NCBI RefSeq assembly: GCF_947331435.1
Contig: NZ_CAMZOF010000003.1
Coordinates: 558,001 to 622,000, forward strand
Length of the DNA stretch: 64,000 nt
Direction: 5' to 3'
DNA from: Pelagibius sp. Alg239-R121
Lineage (GTDB): Bacteria > Pseudomonadota > Alphaproteobacteria > Kiloniellales > Kiloniellaceae
Below are positions 17,689 through 26,731 of the stretch, in pieces. How positions within the stretch are numbered: position 1 is the stretch's first letter; every line of letters begins with the position of its first letter. The notes beneath the pieces were generated by a model, which saw nothing but the letters and a program-made list of their open reading frames with translations, was not told the origin of the DNA and ran no database searches. Position numbers and translations under genes: made by a program.

Positions 17689-18744
17689 ATGACGAACTTC
17701 GCATCCGACAACGTGACGGCTATGGCGCCGGAGATTCTGGCGGCTTTGGCGGCGGCGAATGAGGGGCCGGCGATGCCCTACGGTGCTGATCCGGTGACCG
17801 AGCGTGTAAGAGCCCGCTTTAACGAGATTTTTGAGACGGAGACGGTGGTCTATCCCGTTGCGACCGGTACGGCTGCGAACGTTCTGGGACTCTCGCTCCT
17901 GACGCCTCCCTATGGCGCTGTTTACTGCCATCGTGATGCACATATCGCGGTCGACGAGTGTGGTGCACCGGAGTTCTACACCGGCGGCGCCAAGCTGGTG
18001 ACGCTGGAGGGTGCGCAGGGAAAACTGACTGCCGACATCCTTGCTGCAGAAATCGGCGGTGCCGGTGATGTTCATCACGTGCAGCCGTCTGCGATCAGCC
18101 TCACCCAGGCGACGGAGGTCGGAACACTCTATCGGCCCGATGAGGTTGCCGCTATTTCCGAAGTGGCGCAACGGCATAAACTTGGCCTTCAAATGGACGG
18201 CGCGCGTTTTGCCAACGCCATTGCTGCGTTGGGCTGCAGCCCGGCAGAGATGACGTGGAAGGCCGGTGTCGACGTGCTTGCCTTCGGCGCCACTAAAAAC
18301 GGAGCCATGGCGGCAGAGGCCGTGGTTATTTTCAAACCTGAGCTCGCGGGTGAGTTCGGCTTCCGGCGGAAACGAGGCGGACACCTCTTTTCCAAGGGCC
18401 GCTTTCTCTCGGCACAGCTTGAAGGCTATCTGGCCGATGATCTCTGGTTACGCCATGCCAGACACGCCAACAGCCTGGCGGCTCGCCTGGGCGCGGGGCT
18501 GTCGGGGCTACCCGGTATCACTCTGCATCACCCGGTCGAAGCCAACATACTGTTCTTGCGTCTGCCCAAGGCGGTCGTAGACGGTCTGAAGGCCGCGGGC
18601 TTCATGTTCTACGATTGGGCCAACGCCACGACAGGCCACGATCATCGCGAGATCCGGCTGGTGACCGCTTTCAACAGCGTTTCAGAGGATGTTGAGGCTT
18701 TCATCGCCAGCGCTGCCAGCTTGGCCCGGGACGCCGCTGCATAA
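17689..18744 (+). CDS. ltaE: Low-specificity L-threonine aldolase
   Basis: A 351-residue fold-type I PLP enzyme of the beta-eliminating lyase group. It starts FASDNVTAMAPEI, has TGTAANVLGL in the phosphate-binding region, the stacking histidine in CHRDAHIAVDECG, the PLP-ring aspartate in LGLQMDGARFANA, and the Schiff-base lysine K203 in LAFGATKNGAM. The family cleaves L-threonine or L-allo-threonine to glycine and acetaldehyde. The gene stands alone, 57 bp after the DUF6476-like gene on the same strand and before tRNA-Glu. Confidence 0.93.
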   Translation: MTNFASDNVTAMAPEILAALAAANEGPAMPYGADPVTERVRARFNEIFETETVVYPVATGTAANVLGLSLLTPPYGAVYCHRDAHIAVDECGAPEFYTGGAKLVTLEGAQGKLTADILAAEIGGAGDVHHVQPSAISLTQATEVGTLYRPDEVAAISEVAQRHKLGLQMDGARFANAIAALGCSPAEMTWKAGVDVLAFGATKNGAMAAEAVVIFKPELAGEFGFRRKRGGHLFSKGRFLSAQLEGYLADDLWLRHARHANSLAARLGAGLSGLPGITLHHPVEANILFLRLPKAVVDGLKAAGFMFYDWANATTGHDHREIRLVTAFNSVSEDVEAFIASAASLARDAAA

Positions 18745-18861
18745 ATGACCTTATCTGATGACGGCGGCTGATTGGCAGTCCAACCAGGGACGTGAAATCG
18801 GACGATATTTTGTAGGTGCAGTTTTTTACGCGGAAACTAGGGATTTTCCTAAAACAAAAGC

Positions 18862-18890
18862 TTGCCCCGACGCCCGGCTTTAGCTATGTC
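18862..18890 (+). promoter_or_regulatory. Putative tRNA-Glu promoter
   Basis: TTGCCC (18862-18867), a 17-bp spacer and TATGTC (18885-18890), ending 18 bp before the mature tRNA 5' end. Confidence 0.4.
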
Positions 18891-18908
18891 ATGCCCCCTG
18901 TCCAGCAG

Positions 18909-18984
18909 GTCCCCTTCGTCTAGTGGCCTAGGACGCCGCCCTCTCACGGCGGAAACAGGGGTTCGACTCCCCTAGGGGACGCCA
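18909..18984 (+). tRNA. tRNA-Glu (anticodon CTC)
   Basis: A complete cloverleaf: acceptor GTCCCCT with AGGGGAC, anticodon stem CCGCC/GGCGG around loop CTCTCAC (anticodon CTC), T-arm AGGGG-TTCGACT-CCCCT, discriminator G and an encoded CCA end. Confidence 0.97.
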
Positions 18985-19156
18985 TTTCATTAAAAATCAT
19001 CGACTGGCTTGAACGCCGCGCGGAGATGCCGTCGCGCATCCGGTTTTGGTGGAATTTCAGCTAATTTCCGGCGAATTACTGCGTAATCGCTCTGGCGCGA
19101 AATTTTTTCCCGACATTGCCAAGGATTTGCTGCTCTCATACGTCTAATGACTGAAC

Positions 19157-19696
19157 ATGCGTATGAACACGAGCGATAGTGCGTTGGCCGTGCAGGCCGG
19201 AAATGGCGATGCAGCGGCATTTAAGGTGCTGCTGGAGCGGCACTATGACGGCGTTTACCGCATTGCCTTTCGCTTCACCGGAGTACGCGAAGACGCGGAA
19301 GATATAGCTCAGGCCGTCTGCACGTCGCTCGCCGGCAAGCTTCGTTCATTCAAGGGTGAGGCGCGTTTTACCACCTGGCTCTACCGTATCGTCGTCAATG
19401 CAGCGCAAGACCATCACCGGCGGCAGAGCGCCACCACCCGTCTGCACGAATCCTATAGCGTAATTTCTGAGCTGATGCGCGGCGCGGAGGCTGAAACAGC
19501 ACGCGAACTGCGCTGGTTATATGACGCACTCCAGCGGGTCGGCGAGGATCTGCGCGAGACCGCCGTGCTGGTTTTGGCAGAGGGCCTTACGCACGCAGAG
19601 GCCGCAGATGTTCTGGAGATTAAGGAATCAACCGTGTCCTGGCGCATGCACGAATTGCGCAAAGAACTTAAAGCCTTGGCGAAAGCAGAAGCATGA
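19157..19696 (+). CDS. ECF-type RNA polymerase sigma factor
   Basis: 179 residues with only sigma regions 2 and 4. Region 2: YDGVYRIAFRFTGVREDAEDIAQ and FTTWLYRIVVNAAQDHHRR. Region 4: LRETAVLVLAEGLTHAEAADVL, then the HTH ending KESTVSWRMHELRKELK. The variant AQAVCTSLAGKL after the DAEDIAQ helix is less common than the usual Q-E-x-F pattern. Its stop overlaps the start of the next gene by 4 bp (ATGA), so the VWA protein that follows is likely its membrane anti-sigma or sensor. Two in-frame ATGs (19157 and 19163) are possible; neither has a clear ribosome site. Confidence 0.9.
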   Translation: MRMNTSDSALAVQAGNGDAAAFKVLLERHYDGVYRIAFRFTGVREDAEDIAQAVCTSLAGKLRSFKGEARFTTWLYRIVVNAAQDHHRRQSATTRLHESYSVISELMRGAEAETARELRWLYDALQRVGEDLRETAVLVLAEGLTHAEAADVLEIKESTVSWRMHELRKELKALAKAEA

Positions 19697-21753
19697 GTGA
19701 CGAACTGGACAGAATGAAACGGGCTTTCCGGGGGCAGGATCCTGTCCGGCCAGATGACGCCGCTCGGCAGGCTGCGATGGGCGCCGCCATGACTCAGTTT
19801 CAGGAAGAAAATGCAAAGGCTCACCAAGGAACCGGCATCGGCGCACGTCTTAGAGAGCGAGGCAACAATTTGCTGATCGCACTCAAGAGGAAACCGATGA
19901 TGAACTTTGCGCAACCGAAACTGAGACACATGCTGGCAGGCGGCGCGAGCCTGGCTGTTTTGACCTTTGCAGTTCTCAACTTCAATCAGATCGAACAAGC
20001 TTTGATGCCGGCGATGTACGATTACAGTAATGACGAAGCTGATCTTCCCGCAGACAAGGAGGAGTCGGTGGCAATGAGTGAGGCTGAACCCGCGCCACGC
20101 ATTGAAGGACTGGTTGGCCGGCAGGCATTAAGTGAGAAAAAGCGCCAGGTTCCAGCGCAAGCCTCGTCGACAAGCGCGGCTGCACCGGCAACTGCCGGAC
20201 AAGCTCCTCTTCAAAGTCTCGCACAGGCTCCGGCTCGTTTGCGTAGGGAAGCCGAGAGGGCGCAGGGTTTAAGTGACCGCAGCGATGTCGTAGCACCGCA
20301 CTACCAGGAGCAAGGCCGGGATAACTTCGAGAACATAGCCCCCAATCCCCTGCAACTGGTGACCGAGGATCCGGTCTCGACCTTTTCCGTCGATGTCGAT
20401 ACGGCATCTTATGCCTTTGTGCGCGGCGCCCTGAACCGTGGTGTCTTGCCCCAAAAAGATGCCGTCCGTGTCGAGGAACTGATTAATTACTTCGACTATA
20501 ACTACGAAACGCCCGACAGCCGCAGCGAACCCTTTAAGGCCAACGTATCTGTCATGCCATCACCCTGGAACGTCAACACCAGGCTCCTGCGCATCGGCAT
20601 CAAGGGCTTTGAGTTGCCGAAGACCGACGCGCCGAAAGCTAATCTGGTATTTCTTATCGATACTTCAGGTTCGATGAATTCGCCCGATAAGCTGCCGCTG
20701 CTGCGCAATTCGTTCAAGCTGCTTTTGTCCTCGCTCAAGCCCGACGACACGGTCGCCATCGTCGCCTATGCGGGTTCCGCAGGGACGGTTCTGGAGCCAA
20801 CGCGGGCGGACGATAAAAACAAGATTCTCGCCGCGCTCGATCGTCTTGATGCCGGCGGGTCAACGGCGGGCGCAGAAGGGATCCGCAAAGCCTACCAGCT
20901 TGCCGAACGTCAAATCGACCAGAGCGGAGTCAACCGGGTGATCCTGGCAACTGACGGAGACTTCAATGTCGGCATCTCCGACCCGGAGGAATTGAAGAGC
21001 TTCGTCGAACGCAAGCGAAAGACCGGTGTGACCTTGTCAGTATTGGGATTCGGCCACGGCAACTACAATGACGAGCTGATGCAGGCACTCGCCCAGAACG
21101 GCAATGGTAACGCTGCCTACATCGATACACTCAATGAAGCTCGGAAAGTTCTGGTGGATGAAGCGGGTTCGACCCTGTTCACCATTGCCAAGGACGTAAA
21201 ACTGCAGTTGGAGTTCAATCCGACGACGGTGAGCGAATACCGCCTGATCGGCTATGAAACGCGCATGTTGAATCGGGAGAACTTCAACAACGATAAAGTC
21301 GATGCCGGAGACATCGGCGCCGGACATACGGTGACGGCCCTCTATGAGTTCACGCCAGCTGGCTCTTCTGGACAACGGATCGACGATCTTCGCTATCAAT
21401 CAGAAAGCCTGGCCAAGGAAAGCGGTACAAACACCAGCAACGAATACGCCTTCCTGAAGATCCGCTACAAATTACCCGACAGTGATACCAGCACGTTGAT
21501 TTCGACAGCCGTCACCAAGGCTCTGGAAGTGTCTTCAGTCGAACAGGCACCGCAGTCTTCCCGCTTTGCCGCTGCTGTCGCGGCATTCGGACAAATCCTG
21601 CGCGGTGGACGTTATACGGCAGATTTCTCTTACGATGATGTGATTGCCCTGGCCCGATCTGCCAAGGGAGAGGATCGTTTCGGTTACCGTGCCGAATTCA
21701 TCAATCTGGTGCGCTTGGCGAAATCGGCATCGGCTCTCGAGCCTCAACAGTAA
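19693..21753 (+). CDS. Membrane-anchored von Willebrand factor A protein (YfbK-like) with probable anti-sigma N-terminus
   Basis: 686 residues. The first 75 residues are charged and cytosolic (SDELDRMKRAFRGQDP...), followed by one membrane helix (about 77-97), an alanine/glutamine-rich linker, a YfbK-type N-terminal domain (VSTFSVDVDTASYAFVRGAL ... VRVEELINYFDY, about 230-275), the VWA domain with an intact MIDAS motif DTSGSMN starting at D323 and ILATDGDFNVGISD, and a C-terminal DUF3520-like domain. Standard YfbK proteins are lipoproteins without a cytosolic head; the head overlapping an ECF sigma gene suggests a one-protein anti-sigma sensor. A perfect terminator follows. The regulatory role is inferred from gene overlap, not seen directly. 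Confidence 0.85.
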   Translation: MSDELDRMKRAFRGQDPVRPDDAARQAAMGAAMTQFQEENAKAHQGTGIGARLRERGNNLLIALKRKPMMNFAQPKLRHMLAGGASLAVLTFAVLNFNQIEQALMPAMYDYSNDEADLPADKEESVAMSEAEPAPRIEGLVGRQALSEKKRQVPAQASSTSAAAPATAGQAPLQSLAQAPARLRREAERAQGLSDRSDVVAPHYQEQGRDNFENIAPNPLQLVTEDPVSTFSVDVDTASYAFVRGALNRGVLPQKDAVRVEELINYFDYNYETPDSRSEPFKANVSVMPSPWNVNTRLLRIGIKGFELPKTDAPKANLVFLIDTSGSMNSPDKLPLLRNSFKLLLSSLKPDDTVAIVAYAGSAGTVLEPTRADDKNKILAALDRLDAGGSTAGAEGIRKAYQLAERQIDQSGVNRVILATDGDFNVGISDPEELKSFVERKRKTGVTLSVLGFGHGNYNDELMQALAQNGNGNAAYIDTLNEARKVLVDEAGSTLFTIAKDVKLQLEFNPTTVSEYRLIGYETRMLNRENFNNDKVDAGDIGAGHTVTALYEFTPAGSSGQRIDDLRYQSESLAKESGTNTSNEYAFLKIRYKLPDSDTSTLISTAVTKALEVSSVEQAPQSSRFAAAVAAFGQILRGGRYTADFSYDDVIALARSAKGEDRFGYRAEFINLVRLAKSASALEPQQ

Positions 21754-21787
21754 ACCGCGCGGTCGTTATCGGCCGAACCGTCTAAGA

Positions 21788-21837
21788 ACGTGCAGCAGCC
21801 TCTCATTGAATGATGCAGAGACTGCTGCACGTTTTTT
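21788..21837 (+). terminator. Strong intrinsic terminator after the VWA gene
   Basis: ACGTGCAGCAG (21788-21798) plus CTCT pairs with AGAG plus CTGCTGCACGT (21822-21832); six T's follow on the plus strand. It separates the VWA gene from the convergent deacetylase, whose stop codon touches the T-run. Confidence 0.9.
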
Positions 21838-22730
21838 CATTCATCCCCAAGGTTCGAGACATATTCTGCCACTTCGGCATGGGTCCCAAACCAAACGTCC
21901 TCGTGGTCTTTGATGTGCTCTATCAGAGCCTCGAGAATGCCGATCCGCGAACGGTAACCGATCACGTGAGGATGCATGGTCAGAAGAAACAGGCCGCCTT
22001 CCTGATAAGCCCGATCAAACTCGCGGCGGAAAATGTCGTACACAGCGTCGGGTGGCGTATAGGGACGCAACGCATGGAAGCGATGCATGTTGAAGTAGAC
22101 CGCGTCGTCGCGGATCCATTCAACCGGCAGCTCGACAATGCCGGTGGGCTCTCCTTCATCAAGCAATTCATAACAGTCGTCATCCGCCATGAGGGAGGAA
22201 TCGTAAAGCAGGCCCAACTCGCGCTCGATCTTCAGGGTATGGGGGCTGAAATCCCAAGATGGAGTGCGCAGGCCGACCGGGCGCGTTCCGGTGATTTTCT
22301 CCAGCACGTCGGCGGAGCGGAACATAAGGTCGCGTTCGTCCTCGTAACTCAGGATCGAGTTGAGTTCATGGATCCAGCCGTGGATAGCAATCTCGTGTCC
22401 CTCCGCGGCGAGCATACGCTGCTCATTTTCATGCAGCAGTGCGGATACGGCGGGCACAAAAAACGTTGCTTTGATATCCGCCTTGTCGAGTGCGGCTTTG
22501 ATCCGCGGAATACCTCGGCGTACACCGTATTGCCCCCAGGAGAGGCGCCCGATCGACGCGCCACCGTCGCGGAGCTCGTTGGTCTCATGGTCGGAATCGA
22601 AGGACAGCGCGACGGCGGCTCTCGCGCCGCCTGGCCATTCCGGCGGCACCAACGGCCGGCCGGCGCGCACTTTGTTGACCTTTTTCTGCCAGATCTCGTC
22701 TGACCATTGCCAGGGTTCAAGTTCGCTCAT
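21837..22730 (-). CDS. Polysaccharide deacetylase-family (allantoinase PuuE-like) hydrolase
   Basis: 297 residues of the NodB-homology barrel. Visible motifs: LSFDSDHETNEL (motif 1, metal/catalytic aspartates), ATFFVPAVSALLHENE, HEIAIHGWIHELNS (motif 2 histidines), GLRTPSWDFSPHT (motif 3) and LTMHPHVIGYRSR near the end. This subgroup, without a signal peptide and beginning W-P-G-G-A-R-A-A-V-A-L-S-F-D, includes cytosolic allantoinase-like and imidase-like enzymes rather than cell-wall deacetylases. It is downstream of a peptide-type ABC importer, so it probably acts on the imported compound. AGGAAG is 8 nt before ATG 22730, favouring it over TTG 22736. Confidence 0.88.
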   Translation of the reverse strand: MSELEPWQWSDEIWQKKVNKVRAGRPLVPPEWPGGARAAVALSFDSDHETNELRDGGASIGRLSWGQYGVRRGIPRIKAALDKADIKATFFVPAVSALLHENEQRMLAAEGHEIAIHGWIHELNSILSYEDERDLMFRSADVLEKITGTRPVGLRTPSWDFSPHTLKIERELGLLYDSSLMADDDCYELLDEGEPTGIVELPVEWIRDDAVYFNMHRFHALRPYTPPDAVYDIFRREFDRAYQEGGLFLLTMHPHVIGYRSRIGILEALIEHIKDHEDVWFGTHAEVAEYVSNLGDE

Positions 22731-22765
22731 GGTCAATCTTCCTAGAGGTTACTTCAGTTGGCTGG

Positions 22766-22813
22766 AGAGCGGTTCTGGTTCCTGGCTTCTTCAATCAAGA
22801 TCGACCGCACTCT
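22766..22813. repeat. Intergenic palindromic repeat, copy B
   Basis: Left arm AGAGCG (22766-22771), right arm CGCACTCT (22806-22813). Its 3' half, TCAAGATCGACCGCACTCT, matches copies C and E at nearly every base. It lies in the 100-bp gap between the ABC ATPase gene and the deacetylase gene, both on the minus strand, so it may be transcribed as part of the operon mRNA. Confidence 0.65.
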
Positions 22814-22830
22814 GTATCACTGCGACCCGT

Positions 22831-23820
22831 TCAGTCGGAAAAGTGACAGGCAGTCTGTTGGCCTGTCCCCATTGCTCTCAACTGCGGCTCTTCTTTGATG
22901 CAGCGGTCCCGGGCCATAGGACAACGTGGGTTGAAACTGCACCCCGCCGGTGGATCGAGAGGTGAGGGAATTTCGCCTACGATCGGTCGCAGCTCCACCA
23001 GGGCGTCGTCCTCCAGAACCAGCTTCGGCACACTGTCGAGCAACGCCCGGGTGTAGGGATGTGAGGGAGAACTGTAGACAGTCTCCGTCTCGCCGATTTC
23101 GACAATCCGCCCCAGGTACATGATCGCGACGCGGTCTGAAACGTGACGGACGACACTGAGATCGTGCGAGATGAAGAGACAGGTGATCTGCAGTTCGCGT
23201 CGCAGCTTCAGGAACAGATTGATGATCTGAGCCTGGATGGAGACGTCGAGTGAGGCGACCGGTTCATCGCAGATCAACAGTTGCGGTTGCATCGCGAGTG
23301 CGCGCGCGATCGCGACGCGCTGCCGCTGGCCGCCCGAAAACTGATGCGGATAGCGTTCGGCGAAGCCGGCGTCCAGTCCGACGCGTTCCAACCAACCTCC
23401 GACATAGCTTTTCGCGTCCGAACGGGTGATCAAATTGTGGGTGATCGGGCCTTCGGCAATGATGTCCCCGATAGGCATCCGGGGGTCGAGCGAGGCGAAG
23501 GGGTCCTGAAAAACAGTCTGCACCTCGGTCGTTGTTTTGCGGCCGTTTATCATGACGGCCTCGCCGCCGAGCGATGCCGTTCCTGAGGTCGCCGGCAAGA
23601 TTCCTGCCGCGATCCTGCCGAGCGTGGATTTTCCGCAACCCGACTCACCGACCAGTCCAAGAGTCTCACCACGCAGAATGCTGAGAGAAACATCGTCGAC
23701 GGCGTGGACCGATCGTGTTTCCACCTTGGCGCCCAGACGTGCGGCGATCTGATCTCCAACCGACAAGCTGGGTGAAAAGCGTTTGATGATGGCATCGAGT
23801 GACAGGAAGGTCTCGCTCAT
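22831..23820 (-). CDS. Oligopeptide-type ABC transporter ATPase (DppF/OppF-like)
   Basis: 329 residues. Walker [21 protein letters not shown]-loop region [12 protein letters not shown], signature [15 protein letters not shown], Walker [15 protein letters not shown], and the C-terminal oligopeptide/dipeptide extension with the CSFNPRCP...C cysteine pattern. It would power import with the partner ATPase encoded upstream (4-bp ATGA overlap) and the two permeases. Last gene of the five-gene ABC set; the deacetylase follows after palindromic repeat copy B. Confidence 0.95.
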   Translation of the reverse strand: MSETFLSLDAIIKRFSPSLSVGDQIAARLGAKVETRSVHAVDDVSLSILRGETLGLVGESGCGKSTLGRIAAGILPATSGTASLGGEAVMINGRKTTTEVQTVFQDPFASLDPRMPIGDIIAEGPITHNLITRSDAKSYVGGWLERVGLDAGFAERYPHQFSGGQRQRVAIARALAMQPQLLICDEPVASLDVSIQAQIINLFLKLRRELQITCLFISHDLSVVRHVSDRVAIMYLGRIVEIGETETVYSSPSHPYTRALLDSVPKLVLEDDALVELRPIVGEIPSPLDPPAGCSFNPRCPMARDRCIKEEPQLRAMGTGQQTACHFSD

Positions 23821-24788
23821 TTTGCCTCGCCGATCGGGTGATGACAGCGAAAGGCCGACGGCCCCGTTACGAGGTAGGGTACGTCGCCATTGCAGACCTC
23901 GCTCGCGAAGCTACAGCGGGGCGCAAAGGCACAGCCCGGCGGCAAGGCGAGAAGCGACGGCATGCTCCCGGGGATCTGTTGTAGATTCTGACCGGGCGGC
24001 GCGGTTGCCGGCAGTGAGTCAAGAAGACCGCGCGTGTAGGGATGTCGCGGATTTCTCAACACGCGGGCCGTCGGCCCTTCCTCGACGATTGTGCCGGCAT
24101 ACATCACCAGCAGCCGTTCGGCGAGGCTCGAAACCGTTGCAAGGTCGTGGCTGATCCAGATCAGTGCGGTGCCGCTGTCCTTGGCGAGCTCGCGCATCTC
24201 GTGGAGGATCTGAGCCTGGATCGAGACGTCGAGCGCTGTTGTCGGCTCGTCCGCAATGATGATGTCAGGGCTGTGAATCATGGCGATCGCAATGGCAACG
24301 CGCTGCCGCATCCCGCCGGAGAACTGATGAGGGTAAGCATCCAACCGGTGCCCGGCATCAGGAATGCCGACACGGGTCAGGGCTTCGACCGCCCGGTCGC
24401 GGGCCATCTGTTTACTGACCTTATCGTGTGCCCGCACGGCGAGTGTCATTTGCGTGCCCACCGAGAGCACCGGGTTCAAGGTCATCATCGGGTCTTGGAA
24501 GACCATTGCAATACGTTTACCGCGCAGAGCCCGAAGATCTGGTTGAGGCATGCCGACGAGTTCCTGCCCGTCGAACCTGATCGACCCCTCGGCGATACGG
24601 CCGGGCGGATCGACCAGCCCAAGCAGAGAGAAACCGGTCACGCTCTTGCCCGATCCCGATTCACCCACCAGACCTAGAATTTGTCCGCGCTCCAGCGAAA
24701 AGGAAACATCGCTGACCGCCTTGACCACACCGGCCTGGGTATGGAACTGGGTCGAAAGCCCGGCGACCTGTAGCAGCGGTTCGCTCAT
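23817..24788 (-). CDS. Oligopeptide-type ABC transporter ATPase (DppD/OppD-like)
   Basis: 323 residues. Walker A GLVGESGSGKSVTGFSLLGL, Q-loop MVFQDPMMTLNPV, signature [16 protein letters not shown], Walker [15 protein letters not shown], and a cysteine-bearing C-terminus (CAFAPRCSFASEVC). ATG 24788 overlaps the stop of the upstream permease gene (ATGA); the longer open frame running back through the permease gene is antisense-like noise and was excluded. Part of the importer operon. Confidence 0.95.
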   Translation of the reverse strand: MSEPLLQVAGLSTQFHTQAGVVKAVSDVSFSLERGQILGLVGESGSGKSVTGFSLLGLVDPPGRIAEGSIRFDGQELVGMPQPDLRALRGKRIAMVFQDPMMTLNPVLSVGTQMTLAVRAHDKVSKQMARDRAVEALTRVGIPDAGHRLDAYPHQFSGGMRQRVAIAIAMIHSPDIIIADEPTTALDVSIQAQILHEMRELAKDSGTALIWISHDLATVSSLAERLLVMYAGTIVEEGPTARVLRNPRHPYTRGLLDSLPATAPPGQNLQQIPGSMPSLLALPPGCAFAPRCSFASEVCNGDVPYLVTGPSAFRCHHPIGEAK

Positions 24789-25666
24789 CGCCGCAGCCTC
24801 GGATTCAATTGATCCCGAATTCGGTCGCCAACCAGATTGATGGAGACGATCAGGATTATCAAAGCAATCCCGGGATAGACGGAAATCCAGTAGCGCCCAC
24901 TCATCATGTACTTGAAACCATTGGAGATCAGCATGCCCAGCGATGGCTCCGTGACCGGCAGGCCAAGGCCCAGAAAGGACAAGGTTGCTTCCAGGGCGAT
25001 CGAGTTGGCGATCTGGACTGTTGCGACCACGATCAGCGGCGGCATGCAGTTGGGCAGTAAGTGCCGAAACACAATGCGGCGCCGGGATAGCGGTGTCCCG
25101 TATGCCGCTTCGATGTAGTCCTTGCGGCGTTCCGCCGTGGCGGCACCATAGGCGGTTCTGGCGAAGTAGGCATATTGAGCGGCGACCAGCGCCGTGATGA
25201 GTTGTGCCTTGCCTTGACCGAGCAGGGCAACGAGCACCAGCGCCAGCAGGATTGGCGGAAAGGAGAGCTGCAGGTCGACAGTCCGCATCAGCAGCGCTTC
25301 GGTGCGTCCGCCGATGTAGGCTGCCGAGATTCCAAGTGTCGCACCAATCGACAAACCGACAATGCCGGCCACCAGGCCCATCTGGGCCGAGATGCGCAGT
25401 CCGTAGAGGATGGCGGAAAGCAGGTCGCGGCCCTGCGCATCGGTCCCCAGCAGATGCGTATAGCCGCCCGTGCCGATGTGCCCCGGCGCGCGCCGGGCGT
25501 CCATTAAGGAAAGGCGTGAAAGGTCGTAGGGATCCTGGGGCGCGATCAGCGGTGCCAGAATGGCGACCACCAGGATCACGGCCACCACTCCCAGAGCCAC
25601 CACACCGACTTTGCTTTCCTTGTAGGTGATCCAGAACCGCCCGAGCGGTGTTGCGGGAGTCGCCAT
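24785..25666 (-). CDS. Oligopeptide-type ABC transporter permease (DppC-like)
   Basis: 293 residues, about six membrane helices. A long first extracytoplasmic loop carries the DppC-type pattern TGGYTHLLGTDAQGRDLLSAILYG; the EAA-like coupling motif appears at IEAAYGTPLSRRRIVFRHLLPN. It forms the channel with the DppB-like protein, whose gene ends inside this gene's start codon region. Confidence 0.95.
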   Translation of the reverse strand: MATPATPLGRFWITYKESKVGVVALGVVAVILVVAILAPLIAPQDPYDLSRLSLMDARRAPGHIGTGGYTHLLGTDAQGRDLLSAILYGLRISAQMGLVAGIVGLSIGATLGISAAYIGGRTEALLMRTVDLQLSFPPILLALVLVALLGQGKAQLITALVAAQYAYFARTAYGAATAERRKDYIEAAYGTPLSRRRIVFRHLLPNCMPPLIVVATVQIANSIALEATLSFLGLGLPVTEPSLGMLISNGFKYMMSGRYWISVYPGIALIILIVSINLVGDRIRDQLNPRLRR

Positions 25667-26637
25667 CAGGCACCCCCACGGCTGAGCCGGGGATCAAGGG
25701 CCGCGTAGATCAGATCAATGACCAGATTGATGGTCATGAACAGCAATGCCACCAGGATCAGATAGGCGACCATGACCGGACGGTCGAGATTCGTGATGCT
25801 GTCGATAATCAGTTTACCAAGGCCCGGCCAGGAAAAGATCGTCTCGGTCACGACGGCGAAGGCAAGGGTCGAGCCGAGTTCCAGCCCAAACACCGTAATG
25901 ATGGGAATGGAAATGAGTTTGAGCACGTGGCGCAATACGATGGTGGCCTCCGACAGGCCCGCTGCGCGCGCAAACTTTACCGTATCGGTCAGCATGGCTT
26001 CCTGAGTACCGGCGCGCGCCAGTCGTATCATCATCGCCATCTTGAAGAGCGCCAGATTGATGGCGGGAAGAAAGAGGTGTGACCAGCCGTTCGCGGTCAG
26101 GAAACTCCATTCCACGCCCCACAGGGTCACCGTCTCGCCGCGCCCTCCCGCAGGCAGCCAACCGAGCGATACGGCAAAGGTGAGAATCAGAATCAGGCCA
26201 ACCCAGAAGGTCGGGACCGAAAAGCCCAGAATCGATAGGCTCATGATCGTGTGCGATGAAACGGCGTTGGGCCGGTAACCCGCATAAACCCCAAGTGGCA
26301 CTCCGATCAAAGCGGCTCCTAAAACTGCCGTGAGTGCGAGTTCCAACGTCGAGGGAAGCCGGCTCAAAATCAAATCGAGAACCGGCATGTTGTAGACGAA
26401 GGAATAGCCGAAATCGCCGACGAAGACGTTGCCGAGGAATGTCAGGTACTGCTCCCACAACGGCCGGTCCAGACCAAAGCGTGCGATGATGAAATTCCGG
26501 ACATCTTGCGGCGCATCCGGCGGTATCAGGACCTCCATGGGATTGCCGATGGCATAGACCCCGACGAAGACGATCACTGACATGACAAGCATGACCAGGA
26601 TGGCTTGCAGGCATCGTTGAATGAAGTACCCCAGCAT
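25666..26637 (-). CDS. Oligopeptide-type ABC transporter permease (DppB-like)
   Basis: 323 residues with the DppB-type N-terminus (a helix directly at residues 9-30), the loop ARFGLDRPLWEQYLTFLGNV, and the coupling motif FARAAGLSEATIVLRHVLKL. Six helices are expected. It is 94 bp downstream of the binding-protein gene, with a perfect 13-bp stem-loop between them, a layout that usually lets the binding protein be made in excess. Confidence 0.95.
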   Translation of the reverse strand: MLGYFIQRCLQAILVMLVMSVIVFVGVYAIGNPMEVLIPPDAPQDVRNFIIARFGLDRPLWEQYLTFLGNVFVGDFGYSFVYNMPVLDLILSRLPSTLELALTAVLGAALIGVPLGVYAGYRPNAVSSHTIMSLSILGFSVPTFWVGLILILTFAVSLGWLPAGGRGETVTLWGVEWSFLTANGWSHLFLPAINLALFKMAMMIRLARAGTQEAMLTDTVKFARAAGLSEATIVLRHVLKLISIPIITVFGLELGSTLAFAVVTETIFSWPGLGKLIIDSITNLDRPVMVAYLILVALLFMTINLVIDLIYAALDPRLSRGGA

Positions 26638-26682
26638 CGTCGGTGCAGTTTCTTACAATTTATAAGCGATCAGTCGAAGCGA

Positions 26683-26715
26683 AACGGGTCCTTACACTCT
26701 TGGTAAGGACCCGTT
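26683..26715 (-). terminator. Perfect 13-bp stem-loop between binding protein and permease genes
   Basis: AACGGGTCCTTAC (26683-26695) pairs perfectly with GTAAGGACCCGTT (26703-26715). On the minus strand only TTTC follows, so it is more likely a partial terminator or an mRNA-stabilising stem than a full stop. Confidence 0.6.
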
Positions 26716-26731
26716 GCCCGGCGTAAGTCTA

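Larger units (their letters stand above)
18745..19156. other. 412-bp gap holding tRNA-Glu
   Basis: Apart from the tRNA gene and its promoter, this gap shows no coding sequence. Just before the sigma-factor gene, CGTCTAA at 19141-19147 resembles an ECF sigma -10 element, with AAGGATT upstream; the spacing (13 bp from GGATT) is shorter than usual, so autoregulation is only suggested. No copy of the tRNA 3' end or integrase was seen, so this tRNA is not an evident integration site. Confidence 0.5.

Noticed and set aside
18909-19156. tRNA-Glu as an integration site for a genomic island
   Set aside because: No integrase and no second copy of the tRNA 3' end were seen; the following genes look like ordinary chromosome.
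24789-25697. Long N-terminal extension of the DppD-like ATPase reading across the permease gene
   Set aside because: The extension is in another frame of a clear permease gene and is arginine/glycine-rich; the ATPase starts at ATG 24788 with the usual ATGA overlap.
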